A DNA stretch of 52,266 bases, taken from Bacteroidales bacterium (GTDB lineage: Bacteria; Bacteroidota; Bacteroidia; Bacteroidales; UBA3824). The stretch covers positions 1-52,266 of the forward strand of contig JAFYDK010000037.1 in assembly GCA_017544805.1 (NCBI GenBank). The letters are read 5' to 3'. Positions 33,669 through 43,120 of the stretch are shown here, in pieces. The position numbers and the translations under genes were made by a program. Position 1 is the stretch's first letter, and every line of letters begins with the position of its first letter. The notes beneath the pieces are model-generated. The model did no database searches and was not told the origin of the DNA. It worked only from the letters and a program-made list of their open reading frames with translations.

Positions 33669-36491
33669 TTATAATTTTCCTGCTTCCTTCAAATATTTTC
33701 CGGTATAGGAATCTTTACATTTCAAAAGTTCTTCAGGCGTGCCGGTAAAAAGAATTTCACCACCGTTTCTGCCGCCCTCTTTGCCGAGGTCAATTATATA
33801 ATCGGCACATTTTATAATTTCAGGGTCGTGTTCGATAATAACAGCCGTATTGCCTCTGTCAATCAGCGCATTAATCGCTTTTAAAAGTTTGCTGATGTCA
33901 TGAAAATGAAGCCCCGTTGTCGGCTCGTCAAAAATGAACATCGTGTGCGAATCTTTTTTCTCCGTCAACAAAAATGTTGCTAACTTAATTCGCTGATTTT
34001 CACCACCGGAAAGCGTTGAAGATGGCTGTCCAAGTTTTATGTATCCTAATCCGACATCCGCCAAAACGCTCAATTTTCTTGAAATCTTTTGCGGCAGACT
34101 TGCCTTATCATCAGAGAAAAACGTAACCGCCTCATCAACAGACATATCCAAAACATCAAAAATATTTTTGCCGCGGTATTTAACCTCCAAAGTATCCTCT
34201 TTGAAACGTTTTCCGCCACAAGACTCGCAAACCAAAGTAACGTCTGCCATAAACTGCATTTCAACCTTTATAACGCCCTCGCCAAGACATTCCTCGCAAC
34301 GTCCGCCCTCACTGTTAAAAGAAAAATAACCGGGCGTATAACCCATTTGTTTGCTCAGTTGCTGCTCTGAAAATAGTTTTCGAATATCGTCATAAACTTT
34401 GATGTAGCTGACAGGATTACTCCTTGAAGAGCCCGAAATAGGATTCTGATCAACGATTTCCACGTTTTGAAGCAATTTAATATCGCCCTCCAAACCGTCA
34501 AAATCGCCCGGTTTCAACGACGTTTCGTCCAACAACTGCGCTAACGCAGGATACAAAATGCCTTTTATTAACGAGGATTTGCCCGAACCCGAAACACCCG
34601 TTACAACGGTCATCAAATAAAGCGGAATTTTAACAGAAATATTTTTCAAATTGTTCATTCTCGCACCGCTGATAGTAATGCCCGCACCAGATTTTTTGTT
34701 CCACGGACGACGTTTGGGAATAGGAATTTGTTTTCTACCCGTCAGATAATCTGCCGTAAGACTTTGAATTTCAGGCGTTAATTCATTAATTGAGCCTTGA
34801 AACATAATTTCACCGCCAAAGACTCCGGCCTCGGGTCCGATGTCAATAATTTCGTCTGCACTGCGGATAATTTCCTCATCGTGTTCAACAACAATCACCG
34901 TATTTCCTAAATCACGGAGTTTTTTTAAGACGGATATAAGCCTTTGAGTATCCCTCGGATGCAACCCGATTGAAGGTTCGTCCAAAATATAAAGCGAACC
35001 CGTCAAAGACGAACCCAAACTCGTTGCTAAATTTATTCGCTGAGCCTCTCCGCCCGAAAGCGTTGAAGAAAGTCTATCCAAGGTCAAATAATCCAATCCG
35101 ACTTCTCTCATAAAAGAAAGCCGAGAATTGATTTCTTTTAAAATTCTGCCGGCAATTTTCGCTTCCGTTTCGTTGAGTGAAAGCCCGTTAAAAAAATCAC
35201 AAAGTTCGCTAATCGGCATTTTAACAAGTTCTGTAACAGATTTTCCACCGACTTTTACGTATGAGGCCTCAGGTTTAAGCCTTGAACCTTTGCATTTAGG
35301 ACAAACGGTCTGTCCGCGGTAACGGGACATCATAACACGATACTGAATTTTATAACTCTCGTGTTCCACCATTTGAAAAAACTCATTGATGCCGTGCAAT
35401 CCTCTCCTACCCGACCATAAAATATCTTTTTGTTCGTCAGTGAGTTTGTTATAAGGCGTATGAATCGGAAATTTATATTTGGCAGCCGCCATGCAAAACT
35501 CGTCTTTCCACTGGGACATTTTCATTCCGTTCCAACATTTTACAGCGTTGTCATAAACAGAAAGTCCTTTGTTTGGAATTACCAAATCCTCATCGATGCC
35601 GACAACTTTTCCAAGTCCGTTACATTCAGGACAAGCTCCTAAAGGATTGTTGAAAGTAAAAGTATAAACAGATGGAACTTCAAATTTGATTCCGTCAGCC
35701 TCAAAACGTGTACAGAATTTCGTTTGAATTTTTTCACCGTCTTTTTCGTATTCCAACATACAATCGCCGCCGCCCTCATAAAACGCCGTTTGAATACTAT
35801 CCGACATTCTTGACATTGCATCTGCCATTTTGCTCGACTTGAAACGGTCGATTAAAAGATACATTCCGAGAGTTTTTTTGTCGGAATCTTTTAATTTAAG
35901 ATCCGAAATTTCGAAAATTTCACCGTCTTTAACAACACGCGTAATACCTTGAGAATCAAGAATTTCAAGATGTTTTTTTAGAGTTCGTCCCTCCGGCAAT
36001 ACAATAGGACACAAAAGTGTAAAACGATGTCCGTCCTCAAAAGAGGTTATAAAATTTACGACATCATCAATAGAATGAGCCTTCACCTCTTTGCCGGAAA
36101 CAGGAGAAATTGTTTTTCCTATTCTTGCAAAAAGAAGTTTTATATAATCATAAATTTCAGTGGAAGTTCCAACCGTACTTCTTGTATTTTTGGTAGTTAC
36201 TTTTTGTTCAATAGCGATAGCCGGCGGAATACCTTTTATAAAATCTACTTCCGGTTTTGAAATTCTACCCATAAACTGCCTTGCATACGCAGAAAGACTT
36301 TCCACATAACGGCGTTGCCCCTCGGCATACAACGTATCAAAAGCCAAAGTAGATTTTCCAGAGCCGCTCAACCCCGTAATAACTATAAATTTGTTACGAG
36401 GAATTGCAAGCGAAATATTTTTCAAATTGTGCAGTCTTGCACCTTTTATAATTATATTGTCCTTATAGGAATCAAAATCAATTGTTTTCAT
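33669..36491 (-). CDS. uvrA: Excinuclease ABC subunit A
   Basis: A 940-residue DNA damage-recognition ATPase of nucleotide excision repair. Both ABC modules are complete: Walker A GLSGSGKST (about residue 40) and GVSGSGKSS (about residue 636), signatures TLSGGEAQRINLA and TLSGGENQRIKLA, Walker B ILDEPSIGLHPRD and IFDEPTTGLHFHD. Zinc-binding cysteine groups appear at CPECNGLG, CPKCKGSR and CEECLGEG with CESCGGKRF. Normal length. It is monocistronic, converging on the LysM esterase. Confidence 0.97.
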   Translation of the reverse strand: MKTIDFDSYKDNIIIKGARLHNLKNISLAIPRNKFIVITGLSGSGKSTLAFDTLYAEGQRRYVESLSAYARQFMGRISKPEVDFIKGIPPAIAIEQKVTTKNTRSTVGTSTEIYDYIKLLFARIGKTISPVSGKEVKAHSIDDVVNFITSFEDGHRFTLLCPIVLPEGRTLKKHLEILDSQGITRVVKDGEIFEISDLKLKDSDKKTLGMYLLIDRFKSSKMADAMSRMSDSIQTAFYEGGGDCMLEYEKDGEKIQTKFCTRFEADGIKFEVPSVYTFTFNNPLGACPECNGLGKVVGIDEDLVIPNKGLSVYDNAVKCWNGMKMSQWKDEFCMAAAKYKFPIHTPYNKLTDEQKDILWSGRRGLHGINEFFQMVEHESYKIQYRVMMSRYRGQTVCPKCKGSRLKPEASYVKVGGKSVTELVKMPISELCDFFNGLSLNETEAKIAGRILKEINSRLSFMREVGLDYLTLDRLSSTLSGGEAQRINLATSLGSSLTGSLYILDEPSIGLHPRDTQRLISVLKKLRDLGNTVIVVEHDEEIIRSADEIIDIGPEAGVFGGEIMFQGSINELTPEIQSLTADYLTGRKQIPIPKRRPWNKKSGAGITISGARMNNLKNISVKIPLYLMTVVTGVSGSGKSSLIKGILYPALAQLLDETSLKPGDFDGLEGDIKLLQNVEIVDQNPISGSSRSNPVSYIKVYDDIRKLFSEQQLSKQMGYTPGYFSFNSEGGRCEECLGEGVIKVEMQFMADVTLVCESCGGKRFKEDTLEVKYRGKNIFDVLDMSVDEAVTFFSDDKASLPQKISRKLSVLADVGLGYIKLGQPSSTLSGGENQRIKLATFLLTEKKDSHTMFIFDEPTTGLHFHDISKLLKAINALIDRGNTAVIIEHDPEIIKCADYIIDLGKEGGRNGGEILFTGTPEELLKCKDSYTGKYLKEAGKL

Positions 36492-36632
36492 TCATGGAAA
36501 TTTTACGCAAAAATACTATTTTTTTCGCTGATTATAAAAAAAAATATATATCCCTCTCAAAAAAAACATAATATTAACAAACAAAAAACTTATAATTACG
36601 TTAAATATTAATAAAAAAGAAAACAACTTGAT

Positions 36633-39600
36633 ATGAAAAAATTCATACTATCAATAATAATAATTCTGTGCTTAAATCATGTTTATGCACAAGAAATTGA
36701 ATATCTTGCATACAACACTGCAACCAAATCCTTTGAAACCAAAACAATTTCATCAGCAACAGAAATCACTTCAACAACTACAACAATCTCTAACGGATGG
36801 TATGTCGTAAATAATAACATTACAATTTCCGGTTCATTAACAATAAACGGTAACGTTTCGCTTATATTAAAAGACGGTTATACTTTAACCGTAACCGATG
36901 GTGTAAAAGTTGCCTCAAGTAATGAACTCACTATATATACTTCAAGCAATAATACAGGCAAACTTATTGCAACCGGTAATAACGAAGCAGGCTCGGCCGG
37001 TATCGGAGGCGTAGCTTGGAATAGTTCGGGTACAATAACCATCAACGGCGGCACAATAGAAGCAACCGGAGCAAATGGTGGTGCAGGTATAGGTTCAGGA
37101 CACGGCGGTACCTCTACCGGTAAAATAACAATCAACGGAGGCAATATTACCGCCACAGGAGGTGCTTGTGGTTCAATAGGAGCAGGTGCCGGTATAGGGT
37201 CTGGTTATCAGTCTAATAATTACGAAATAATTATAACAAACGGCATCATAACGGCTAACGGTGCTACTCAAGGCGAAACTTCCGCAAGTATCGGTAGCGG
37301 AACAACAGGTGGCGGTAGCGGTGGCAATGCCGGCAATATAACCATAACCGGCGGACAAATCACTGCCGGCATTATCGGACACGGCTCAGGCGGTAGCGGT
37401 GGCAATATTATCATCGGCTGGACAAATGAAAATGATTTCATATCCGCACAACGGTATTGGGGAGAAAACATTTCAATAGCTGAGGGACAAGCAGTTCTAA
37501 TAGATGATTCAAATTCACCTCAAACTATAGTTTCGGAAGAAAACATCAACGGGAAAAAACTAACACCGCCCAAGCCGTCAATAACTAAACTTCCTACAAT
37601 AAAAAACGGATTAATATACAACGGCTCAGAACAGGAGTTAATCAATGACGACGCTGTTGTTACCAATGGAAAATTACTATATTCAGTAGACGATGCACAA
37701 GGTGAATATCTTGAAAGAATTCCTACTGCCCAAAGTTTCGGCAACCATATCGTGTATTACATGATAAAATCAACAAGTACAATGTACTCTGACATTTCCA
37801 ATACAGAAGGAATGAGTTTTACTGTAAATATTGCTCAAACACAGCCATACGTCATAATTGAGGGAACAACCCTTACTTTTAAATATGGCGTAAAACCCGA
37901 CGGGGCATACGATGTGAATAGTCAGACAAATACTCCCGCATGGCATGATGATGCAATAAATGTTACTAAAGTTGTATTTGATGAATCGTTTGCAGACGCT
38001 CGTCCTACTTCGTGTATTCAGTGGTTTAAGGATATGACAGAGTTGTCTGAATTTGAAGGTTTATCAAACTTAAATACTTCCGAAGTTACAAATATGGGTT
38101 TGATGTTCACCGGGTGCGCAAAACTTACAGTCCTTGATTTAAGCAGTTTTGATACGAGAAATGTTGTTAAGGCAAACGATATGTTTGAGGCATGTACCAA
38201 CCTTACAACCATAAAAGTAGGTTCTAATTGGACAACTACAAAGATGACAGGTACTACAGAAAATATGTTTAACGGTTGCACTTCTCTTATCGGCAACGAC
38301 GGCACAACAGTTGGCACTACCCTTGACACAACCTACGCACATGCAGACAAAGGCGGATATTTAACCAAAGGCGATTACAAGATTTTTTATCAATGGGCGG
38401 ACGATGATACAAAAACGTATCACGAGCACACGCCGTCAACCTTTAGCGGAAAGGCTGCTGTTACCTTAGACAATCCAGAAAGAGACGGTTATAAGTTTGA
38501 TTATTGGAAGCGTGTATCACCTGGAGGAGGAGTAATTGGAGAGTCGTCTTCCACGGTAACAATTGCCGCCGGCGATCTCGGAAATAGAATTTATCAACTA
38601 CATTGGACCATTGTTCATACGGTAAGTTTTTACAACGGTACTACATTTATTTCCTCGGTAGAAATTCCTCATGGTGAAAAACTTTCAGAAGACCAATATC
38701 CAAAACCTGAAAAAGAAGGACATATATTGCAAAAATGGACTCTCACCGATGCCCCTGATGCTAATGGTTGGGCATATACCGTAGACGAAGATATAAATCT
38801 TTATGCTCAGTGGTTTAAAGATAAGTTTTTTGTATGGATACCGGAGCATTTTGAATATATAACATCAAACGATGACGACGATATGTTTGAATATGATTCT
38901 GAAGTTCAGTTTAAAATTTCAAAAGGCTATATTACAAGCAAAGTATATTATACCTTGGGCGAAAATACCGAGCAAATACCTTTGACTCCAAATTCAGAAG
39001 GAGTTTATACGTATAAAGTACAAGCAAATATAGCACGATTTTATTCGGATACGAAAGAATTTTATACCATGAAATTGGGTAAAAATGCCTCAGCAAATCT
39101 GCCGTTTACTCCCACATCTGCAACAGCAATCAATTTTACCTGCGAGAATAGCGAAATTTCGGTTTCTGAGAACCGCATTGTTACTACAAACAATGTAACA
39201 AAAGGAGATGTGTGTACGCTTACTTCTAATAATCACAAAATAGAAATTACTATCATCGACCCATTTGAAAACTTTTTCGACGAAAACAAATGGTACAATC
39301 AAGATGTTGTTTTCTCTTGTCCCGACAATGACGACAATTGGACATTGCAAACAGAAAATTCTGAAAACAACACAATCAGCGAAGAAGGCGAAAATAATGT
39401 AGCATGTAAAATTCTTGATTCCGACAACAACATAATTACAAAAGAATCTTTCGTTGTAAAAATCGACAAAACTGCGCCGGAATTTTCTCTAAAAATTAAA
39501 AATACAGAAAAATCTTACGATATTCCGTTTAAAGAATACTTAGCAGGAAATTATTTTTTACGCTCGGGATATAACGCTATTGCAGAATCTTCAGACGATT

Positions 39601-40895
39601 TAAGCGGAGTAAAAAATATTGAATATTCTTTAGACAAAACTAATTTTATAAACTACAACAATACACCGATCGAACTTTCAAACGGCAAAAATATGCTTTA
39701 CTTCAGAGCAAAAGATTTAGCAGGAAACTCCTCGGAAATTTATACAACTGAATTTTCGGTTTTCCAAGAGAGCAAATTCGCTGAAAATTTAGAAACAGAA
39801 ATTACCTCCGACTCTATTTTTTACTCCTCTGAAAGTATCGCAGATATGAGTTTTAAAATTAATCTCAACGGTAATACTATCGGTAAAATAACAGATACTA
39901 TAAACAATATCTTGGATTTTCCCGTAACGGAGAATATCATTAAAATCAACAAAGAATATCTTGAAACGCTAACTCCGGGAAACAACAAACTTTTGGTTCA
40001 TATAAATCCGCTCGGATTAGATGAGGCGTGGGATCAAAATCTCAATCCCGCAGATTTTGAATCTCAAATTTTGACAATAAATCTTGACGTAGAATTCGTT
40101 GTCAAACCAACTAAAAAATACAATTTCGTTATGGAAACTGACACCTCTATCAAAGCATTCTGTCAAGGCGATAATCTTTATATGGCTTTTGAATTTAACA
40201 AAGCATATTCACTTGCCGATTATATTTCCATCGAAACCTTAGGCATTGACAAAGAAAATCCTTTGGATGGTATAAGATTTACTGTTCCCATAGATGCACT
40301 TACGGGCGGTAACGAAAAACTGCCGATTATATTTTTCAAAGATAGCTATGAATATCAGGATACAGTAATTTTTCCTGCCGATTACCCCTCAGAAAGGAAT
40401 ATCCGCCTTTATGACGATGTTTTGGCTCTTGACAATTCCGGCGAACCATTTGTAGATGGTGCTTACAAATGGTACATGGACGGCAAAGAAATTGAGGGCG
40501 AAAACAAGCAATTCATTGATTTGCAGCCATATCTTAACAACAAAGAGCAACATATTTTTTTCGCTTCCGTTCTTAACACAGAGGGCGAGCGTTTCAGAGT
40601 TTGCCCAAACGAAGATTTTAATATTTCGCTCTCAAAAAAATATGCAACAGCAAAAGTAAAAACTTATCCTAATCCGGTATTAAGCGGACAAGAAATCAAC
40701 ATCTTAATAGAAAACATCACGCAAGAAGACTTGTCCAAAACAGAAATTCTGATTTATGACAAGTTAGGAAGCTTGGTAAAAAAAATCTCTAATCCGCAAG
40801 AAATAAATTCTGTAATTTTCAAGGAAGGTTTTTACAGCGGAATAATTACGCTTAAAGATAAAAAAATTCTAAATTTTAAATTTATCGTGAATTAA
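36633..40895 (+). CDS. Large T9SS-secreted mosaic surface protein (BspA-like and InlB-type repeats)
   Basis: A 1420-residue protein. Signal peptide 1-20 (LSIIIILCLNHVYA). Residues about 45-115 are Ser/Thr/Asn-rich strands; about 120-260 is a Gly-rich region of repeated GTITINGG / GNITATGG units, likely a beta-helix. About 315-395 is an Ig-like segment. About 440-550 is a BspA-type (DUF285) leucine-rich region (LNTSEVTNMGLMFTGC, LDLSSFDTRNV). About 580-730 holds two InlB B-type repeats (GYKFDYWKR, EGHILQKWTL). About 940-1040 is an Ig-like module with LSGVKNIEYSLD and AKDLAGNSSE. Residues about 1343-1420 are a T9SS sorting domain (KTYPNPVLSG, FYSGIITLK). It is probably a surface adhesin or glycan binder. 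Its end overlaps the convergent ABC ATPase gene by 27 bases. Confidence 0.9.
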   Translation: MKKFILSIIIILCLNHVYAQEIEYLAYNTATKSFETKTISSATEITSTTTTISNGWYVVNNNITISGSLTINGNVSLILKDGYTLTVTDGVKVASSNELTIYTSSNNTGKLIATGNNEAGSAGIGGVAWNSSGTITINGGTIEATGANGGAGIGSGHGGTSTGKITINGGNITATGGACGSIGAGAGIGSGYQSNNYEIIITNGIITANGATQGETSASIGSGTTGGGSGGNAGNITITGGQITAGIIGHGSGGSGGNIIIGWTNENDFISAQRYWGENISIAEGQAVLIDDSNSPQTIVSEENINGKKLTPPKPSITKLPTIKNGLIYNGSEQELINDDAVVTNGKLLYSVDDAQGEYLERIPTAQSFGNHIVYYMIKSTSTMYSDISNTEGMSFTVNIAQTQPYVIIEGTTLTFKYGVKPDGAYDVNSQTNTPAWHDDAINVTKVVFDESFADARPTSCIQWFKDMTELSEFEGLSNLNTSEVTNMGLMFTGCAKLTVLDLSSFDTRNVVKANDMFEACTNLTTIKVGSNWTTTKMTGTTENMFNGCTSLIGNDGTTVGTTLDTTYAHADKGGYLTKGDYKIFYQWADDDTKTYHEHTPSTFSGKAAVTLDNPERDGYKFDYWKRVSPGGGVIGESSSTVTIAAGDLGNRIYQLHWTIVHTVSFYNGTTFISSVEIPHGEKLSEDQYPKPEKEGHILQKWTLTDAPDANGWAYTVDEDINLYAQWFKDKFFVWIPEHFEYITSNDDDDMFEYDSEVQFKISKGYITSKVYYTLGENTEQIPLTPNSEGVYTYKVQANIARFYSDTKEFYTMKLGKNASANLPFTPTSATAINFTCENSEISVSENRIVTTNNVTKGDVCTLTSNNHKIEITIIDPFENFFDENKWYNQDVVFSCPDNDDNWTLQTENSENNTISEEGENNVACKILDSDNNIITKESFVVKIDKTAPEFSLKIKNTEKSYDIPFKEYLAGNYFLRSGYNAIAESSDDLSGVKNIEYSLDKTNFINYNNTPIELSNGKNMLYFRAKDLAGNSSEIYTTEFSVFQESKFAENLETEITSDSIFYSSESIADMSFKINLNGNTIGKITDTINNILDFPVTENIIKINKEYLETLTPGNNKLLVHINPLGLDEAWDQNLNPADFESQILTINLDVEFVVKPTKKYNFVMETDTSIKAFCQGDNLYMAFEFNKAYSLADYISIETLGIDKENPLDGIRFTVPIDALTGGNEKLPIIFFKDSYEYQDTVIFPADYPSERNIRLYDDVLALDNSGEPFVDGAYKWYMDGKEIEGENKQFIDLQPYLNNKEQHIFFASVLNTEGERFRVCPNEDFNISLSKKYATAKVKTYPNPVLSGQEINILIENITQEDLSKTEILIYDKLGSLVKKISNPQEINSVIFKEGFYSGIITLKDKKILNFKFIVN

Positions 40896-41576
40896 GCATT
40901 CATCACAAATTTCAATACCGGTTTGTGAAATTTCCCAAATAAAATCGGAATATTTCAAAACGGAAAGAATATCGTGAGAAGAAACCAAAACGGCAATATT
41001 TTTTTCGGATGCGATTTTTTTCAGCAATGCAAAAATTTCGTCTTTGGCATAAAAATCCAAAAACGAAGTCGGCTCATCCAAAATTATAATTTCAGTTTGC
41101 TGAGCTAATGCTTTGGCAATCATAACTTTTTTCTTCTGACCGTCAGAAAGTTCATAAAACGGTTTTTGCAAAAATTCCGAAATTTTCAAGTCCTGAGCAA
41201 CTAAAGCAACCACCGAAGAATCCTCCTTGGAAAGTCGTCCCGAAAAACCCGTATAAGGACTTCTGCCAAAAGAAATTATTTCCTCAACCGTAAAATTTTC
41301 GCTCGCGAGTCTTTCCGTTAAAACCACCGAAACAAGTTTCGCAAAATCCTGTTGAGAAATTTCGTTAATATTTTTTCCTCCGATAATGACCTCTCCGGAA
41401 AGCGGTTTTATGATTTTGGTCAAGGTTTTAATCAGAGTTGATTTTCCCGCTGCATTTCTGCCGATAATAGAAGTTAATTTTCCGCTAAAAAGTTGAAAAT
41501 TCAATCCCGAATGTAACGGTTTTTTAGCGGAATATCCGATAGAAAGTTTTTTTGCTATTAAAACGCTGTTAATCAT
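40869..41576 (-). CDS. FecE/BtuD-type ABC transporter ATP-binding protein
   Basis: A 235-residue ATPase for metal-chelate, heme or cobalamin import. Walker A is GRNAAGKSTLIKTL (about residue 38), the signature is YELSDGQKKKVMIAKAL and Walker B is IIILDEPTSFLDFYAK. It starts with an ATGA overlap after the permease gene, so the two are coupled. The 3' end overlaps the surface-protein gene on the other strand by 27 bases. Confidence 0.92.
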   Translation of the reverse strand: MINSVLIAKKLSIGYSAKKPLHSGLNFQLFSGKLTSIIGRNAAGKSTLIKTLTKIIKPLSGEVIIGGKNINEISQQDFAKLVSVVLTERLASENFTVEEIISFGRSPYTGFSGRLSKEDSSVVALVAQDLKISEFLQKPFYELSDGQKKKVMIAKALAQQTEIIILDEPTSFLDFYAKDEIFALLKKIASEKNIAVLVSSHDILSVLKYSDFIWEISQTGIEICDECLIHDKFKI

Positions 41577-42562
41577 AACTTTATACGATTTTTGGTAAGT
41601 AAAATATAAATTATGACCGGCACTCCGAAAATCGGCGTAACGGCATTAAGCGGCAAAATACCTTTATCACCGGGCAAAACGCACAAAAGATTGCAAATCA
41701 ACGCAATACACGCTCCTAAAAATATGCTCAGCGGAAGTATTCTAGCATGATTTGAAGTTTTAAGAATAAGCCTTGCAATATGCGGAGTTGCCAAACCGAT
41801 AAACGCAACAGGTCCGCAGTAAGCCGTAACGATACTCGTTAAAGCCCCGGCAATCAAAAGCAAAACGGTTTTTCCACGTGAGAGATTAAGACCGAGATTT
41901 TGAGCGTAATTTTCGCCTAATAGTAACAAATTCAGCGGTTTAACAACAAAAAAAGAAGCCGACAAACCTAAAATTACGATTAATGAAAAAACGGGTAAAT
42001 CCTCCGTTAAAACGCCTGCAAAACTTCCCATATTCCAAACCGTAAAATTCTTGACGCTTTGCTCGGTTCCGAAAAAATTCAGAACCGTAATTATTGAACC
42101 TGACAAATAACTAATCATCAGACCTACAATTAGTAATGTAAGGTTATTTTTTATAATTCCTGACAAAAAAATTAATAATACTAAAACCAAGGCAGCACCT
42201 AAAAGCGAGCCTAAAACGATAGAAAAAGTCGTGTTGAAATCAAGAAAAATGCTTGAAAACAAAAACGTTACAACGGCAGCCCCAAGACTTGAAGCAGAGG
42301 AAATTCCCAAAACAGAAGGACCCGCCAAAGGATTGTTGAAAACGGTTTGCATTATAAGCCCGCTCACGGAAAGTGCCGCACCCGAAAGAACCGCCGTAAC
42401 TAACTGTGGCAAACGGTTTTCAAGAATTATAACAGAGAAAACTTCATTGTCGCAATTAAAAAAAATCACTTTCAAAACCTCTTGAAACGGAATATCGGCA
42501 GAGCCCGCAAAAAGGTTTAAAAAAGCAAGCAAAACAAGCAATATAAAGAAAAACAATTTCAT
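41573..42562 (-). CDS. FecCD/BtuC-type ABC transporter permease
   Basis: A 329-residue inner-membrane permease with about nine or ten transmembrane helices. Family motifs are LPQLVTAVLSGAALSVSGLI near residue 50, NPLAGPSVLGISSASSLGA (about 70-90) and the EAA-like region PVAFIGLATPHIARLIL near 255. The predicted substrate class is siderophore iron, heme or cobalamin. No periplasmic binding protein gene is next to it, which is unusual; the TonB receptor at 45.9-48.9 kb might supply the outer-membrane step but is not adjacent. Confidence 0.92.
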   Translation of the reverse strand: MKLFFFILLVLLAFLNLFAGSADIPFQEVLKVIFFNCDNEVFSVIILENRLPQLVTAVLSGAALSVSGLIMQTVFNNPLAGPSVLGISSASSLGAAVVTFLFSSIFLDFNTTFSIVLGSLLGAALVLVLLIFLSGIIKNNLTLLIVGLMISYLSGSIITVLNFFGTEQSVKNFTVWNMGSFAGVLTEDLPVFSLIVILGLSASFFVVKPLNLLLLGENYAQNLGLNLSRGKTVLLLIAGALTSIVTAYCGPVAFIGLATPHIARLILKTSNHARILPLSIFLGACIALICNLLCVLPGDKGILPLNAVTPIFGVPVIIYILLTKNRIKL

Positions 42563-42630
42563 CAGACCACAAAATTAAAACTATTATGTTTAATCATGAA
42601 AAAAATCTTTTTCAAGTAGCATTTTTTTTC

Positions 42631-42639
42631 TAATTTTGT
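42631..42639 (+). promoter_or_regulatory. -7 element for the DUF4293-like gene and rlmD
   Basis: TAATTTTGT, close to TAnnTTTGC, 23 bases before the ATG at 42663. No clear -33 box. Confidence 0.4.
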
Positions 42640-42662
42640 AACAAAATAATTGTTAAAAAAAT

Positions 42663-43112
42663 ATGATACAAAGAATACAAACCATTTTTTGGTTTATCGT
42701 AGCGGTATTGTTTATCGTTATGATACCTAACGATTGGATGAAAATTATCGCTACTGACGGCGATTACAATTTTTCGGCTTTAGGCGTTTTCAAAGCTGAC
42801 AATCAGATAATTACGGGCGTACCGTTAATTATTTATTTAGCAATGATGGCAGTTTTAAACATTGTCATAATTTTTCTTTACAAAAAGAGAATTTTACAAG
42901 CAAGATTGACCATTATTTCTATTATTCTGACATTATGCTTTTACCTTTTGGTGCTAATGTACAGATATATGTCGTTTGAAGGCGAAATCACTGCCACAAA
43001 TTGGAATTTTCCGCTCATTTTACCTGTTATAAACGTGATTTTGAGCGTTTTAGCATGGAGAGGCGTTGTTAAAGACGAGGCAAAAGTTCGTTCGTTAGAC
43101 CGTTTAAGATAA
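42663..43112 (+). CDS. DUF4293-like four-helix membrane protein
   Basis: A 149-residue protein beginning MIQRIQTIFWFIVAV, with four predicted transmembrane helices (about 6-24, 50-72, 82-100, 113-132). The opening MIQRIQT and helix layout match my recollection of the DUF4293 family, found in Bacteroidota, function unknown. It lies 8 bases before rlmD and is probably co-transcribed. Confidence 0.82.
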   Translation: MIQRIQTIFWFIVAVLFIVMIPNDWMKIIATDGDYNFSALGVFKADNQIITGVPLIIYLAMMAVLNIVIIFLYKKRILQARLTIISIILTLCFYLLVLMYRYMSFEGEITATNWNFPLILPVINVILSVLAWRGVVKDEAKVRSLDRLR

Positions 43113-43120
43113 AAAAAATC

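Noticed and set aside
36990..37400. Repetitive DNA as a possible mobile or CRISPR-like repeat
   Set aside because: The repeats are in frame and encode Gly-rich beta-helix units of the surface protein.
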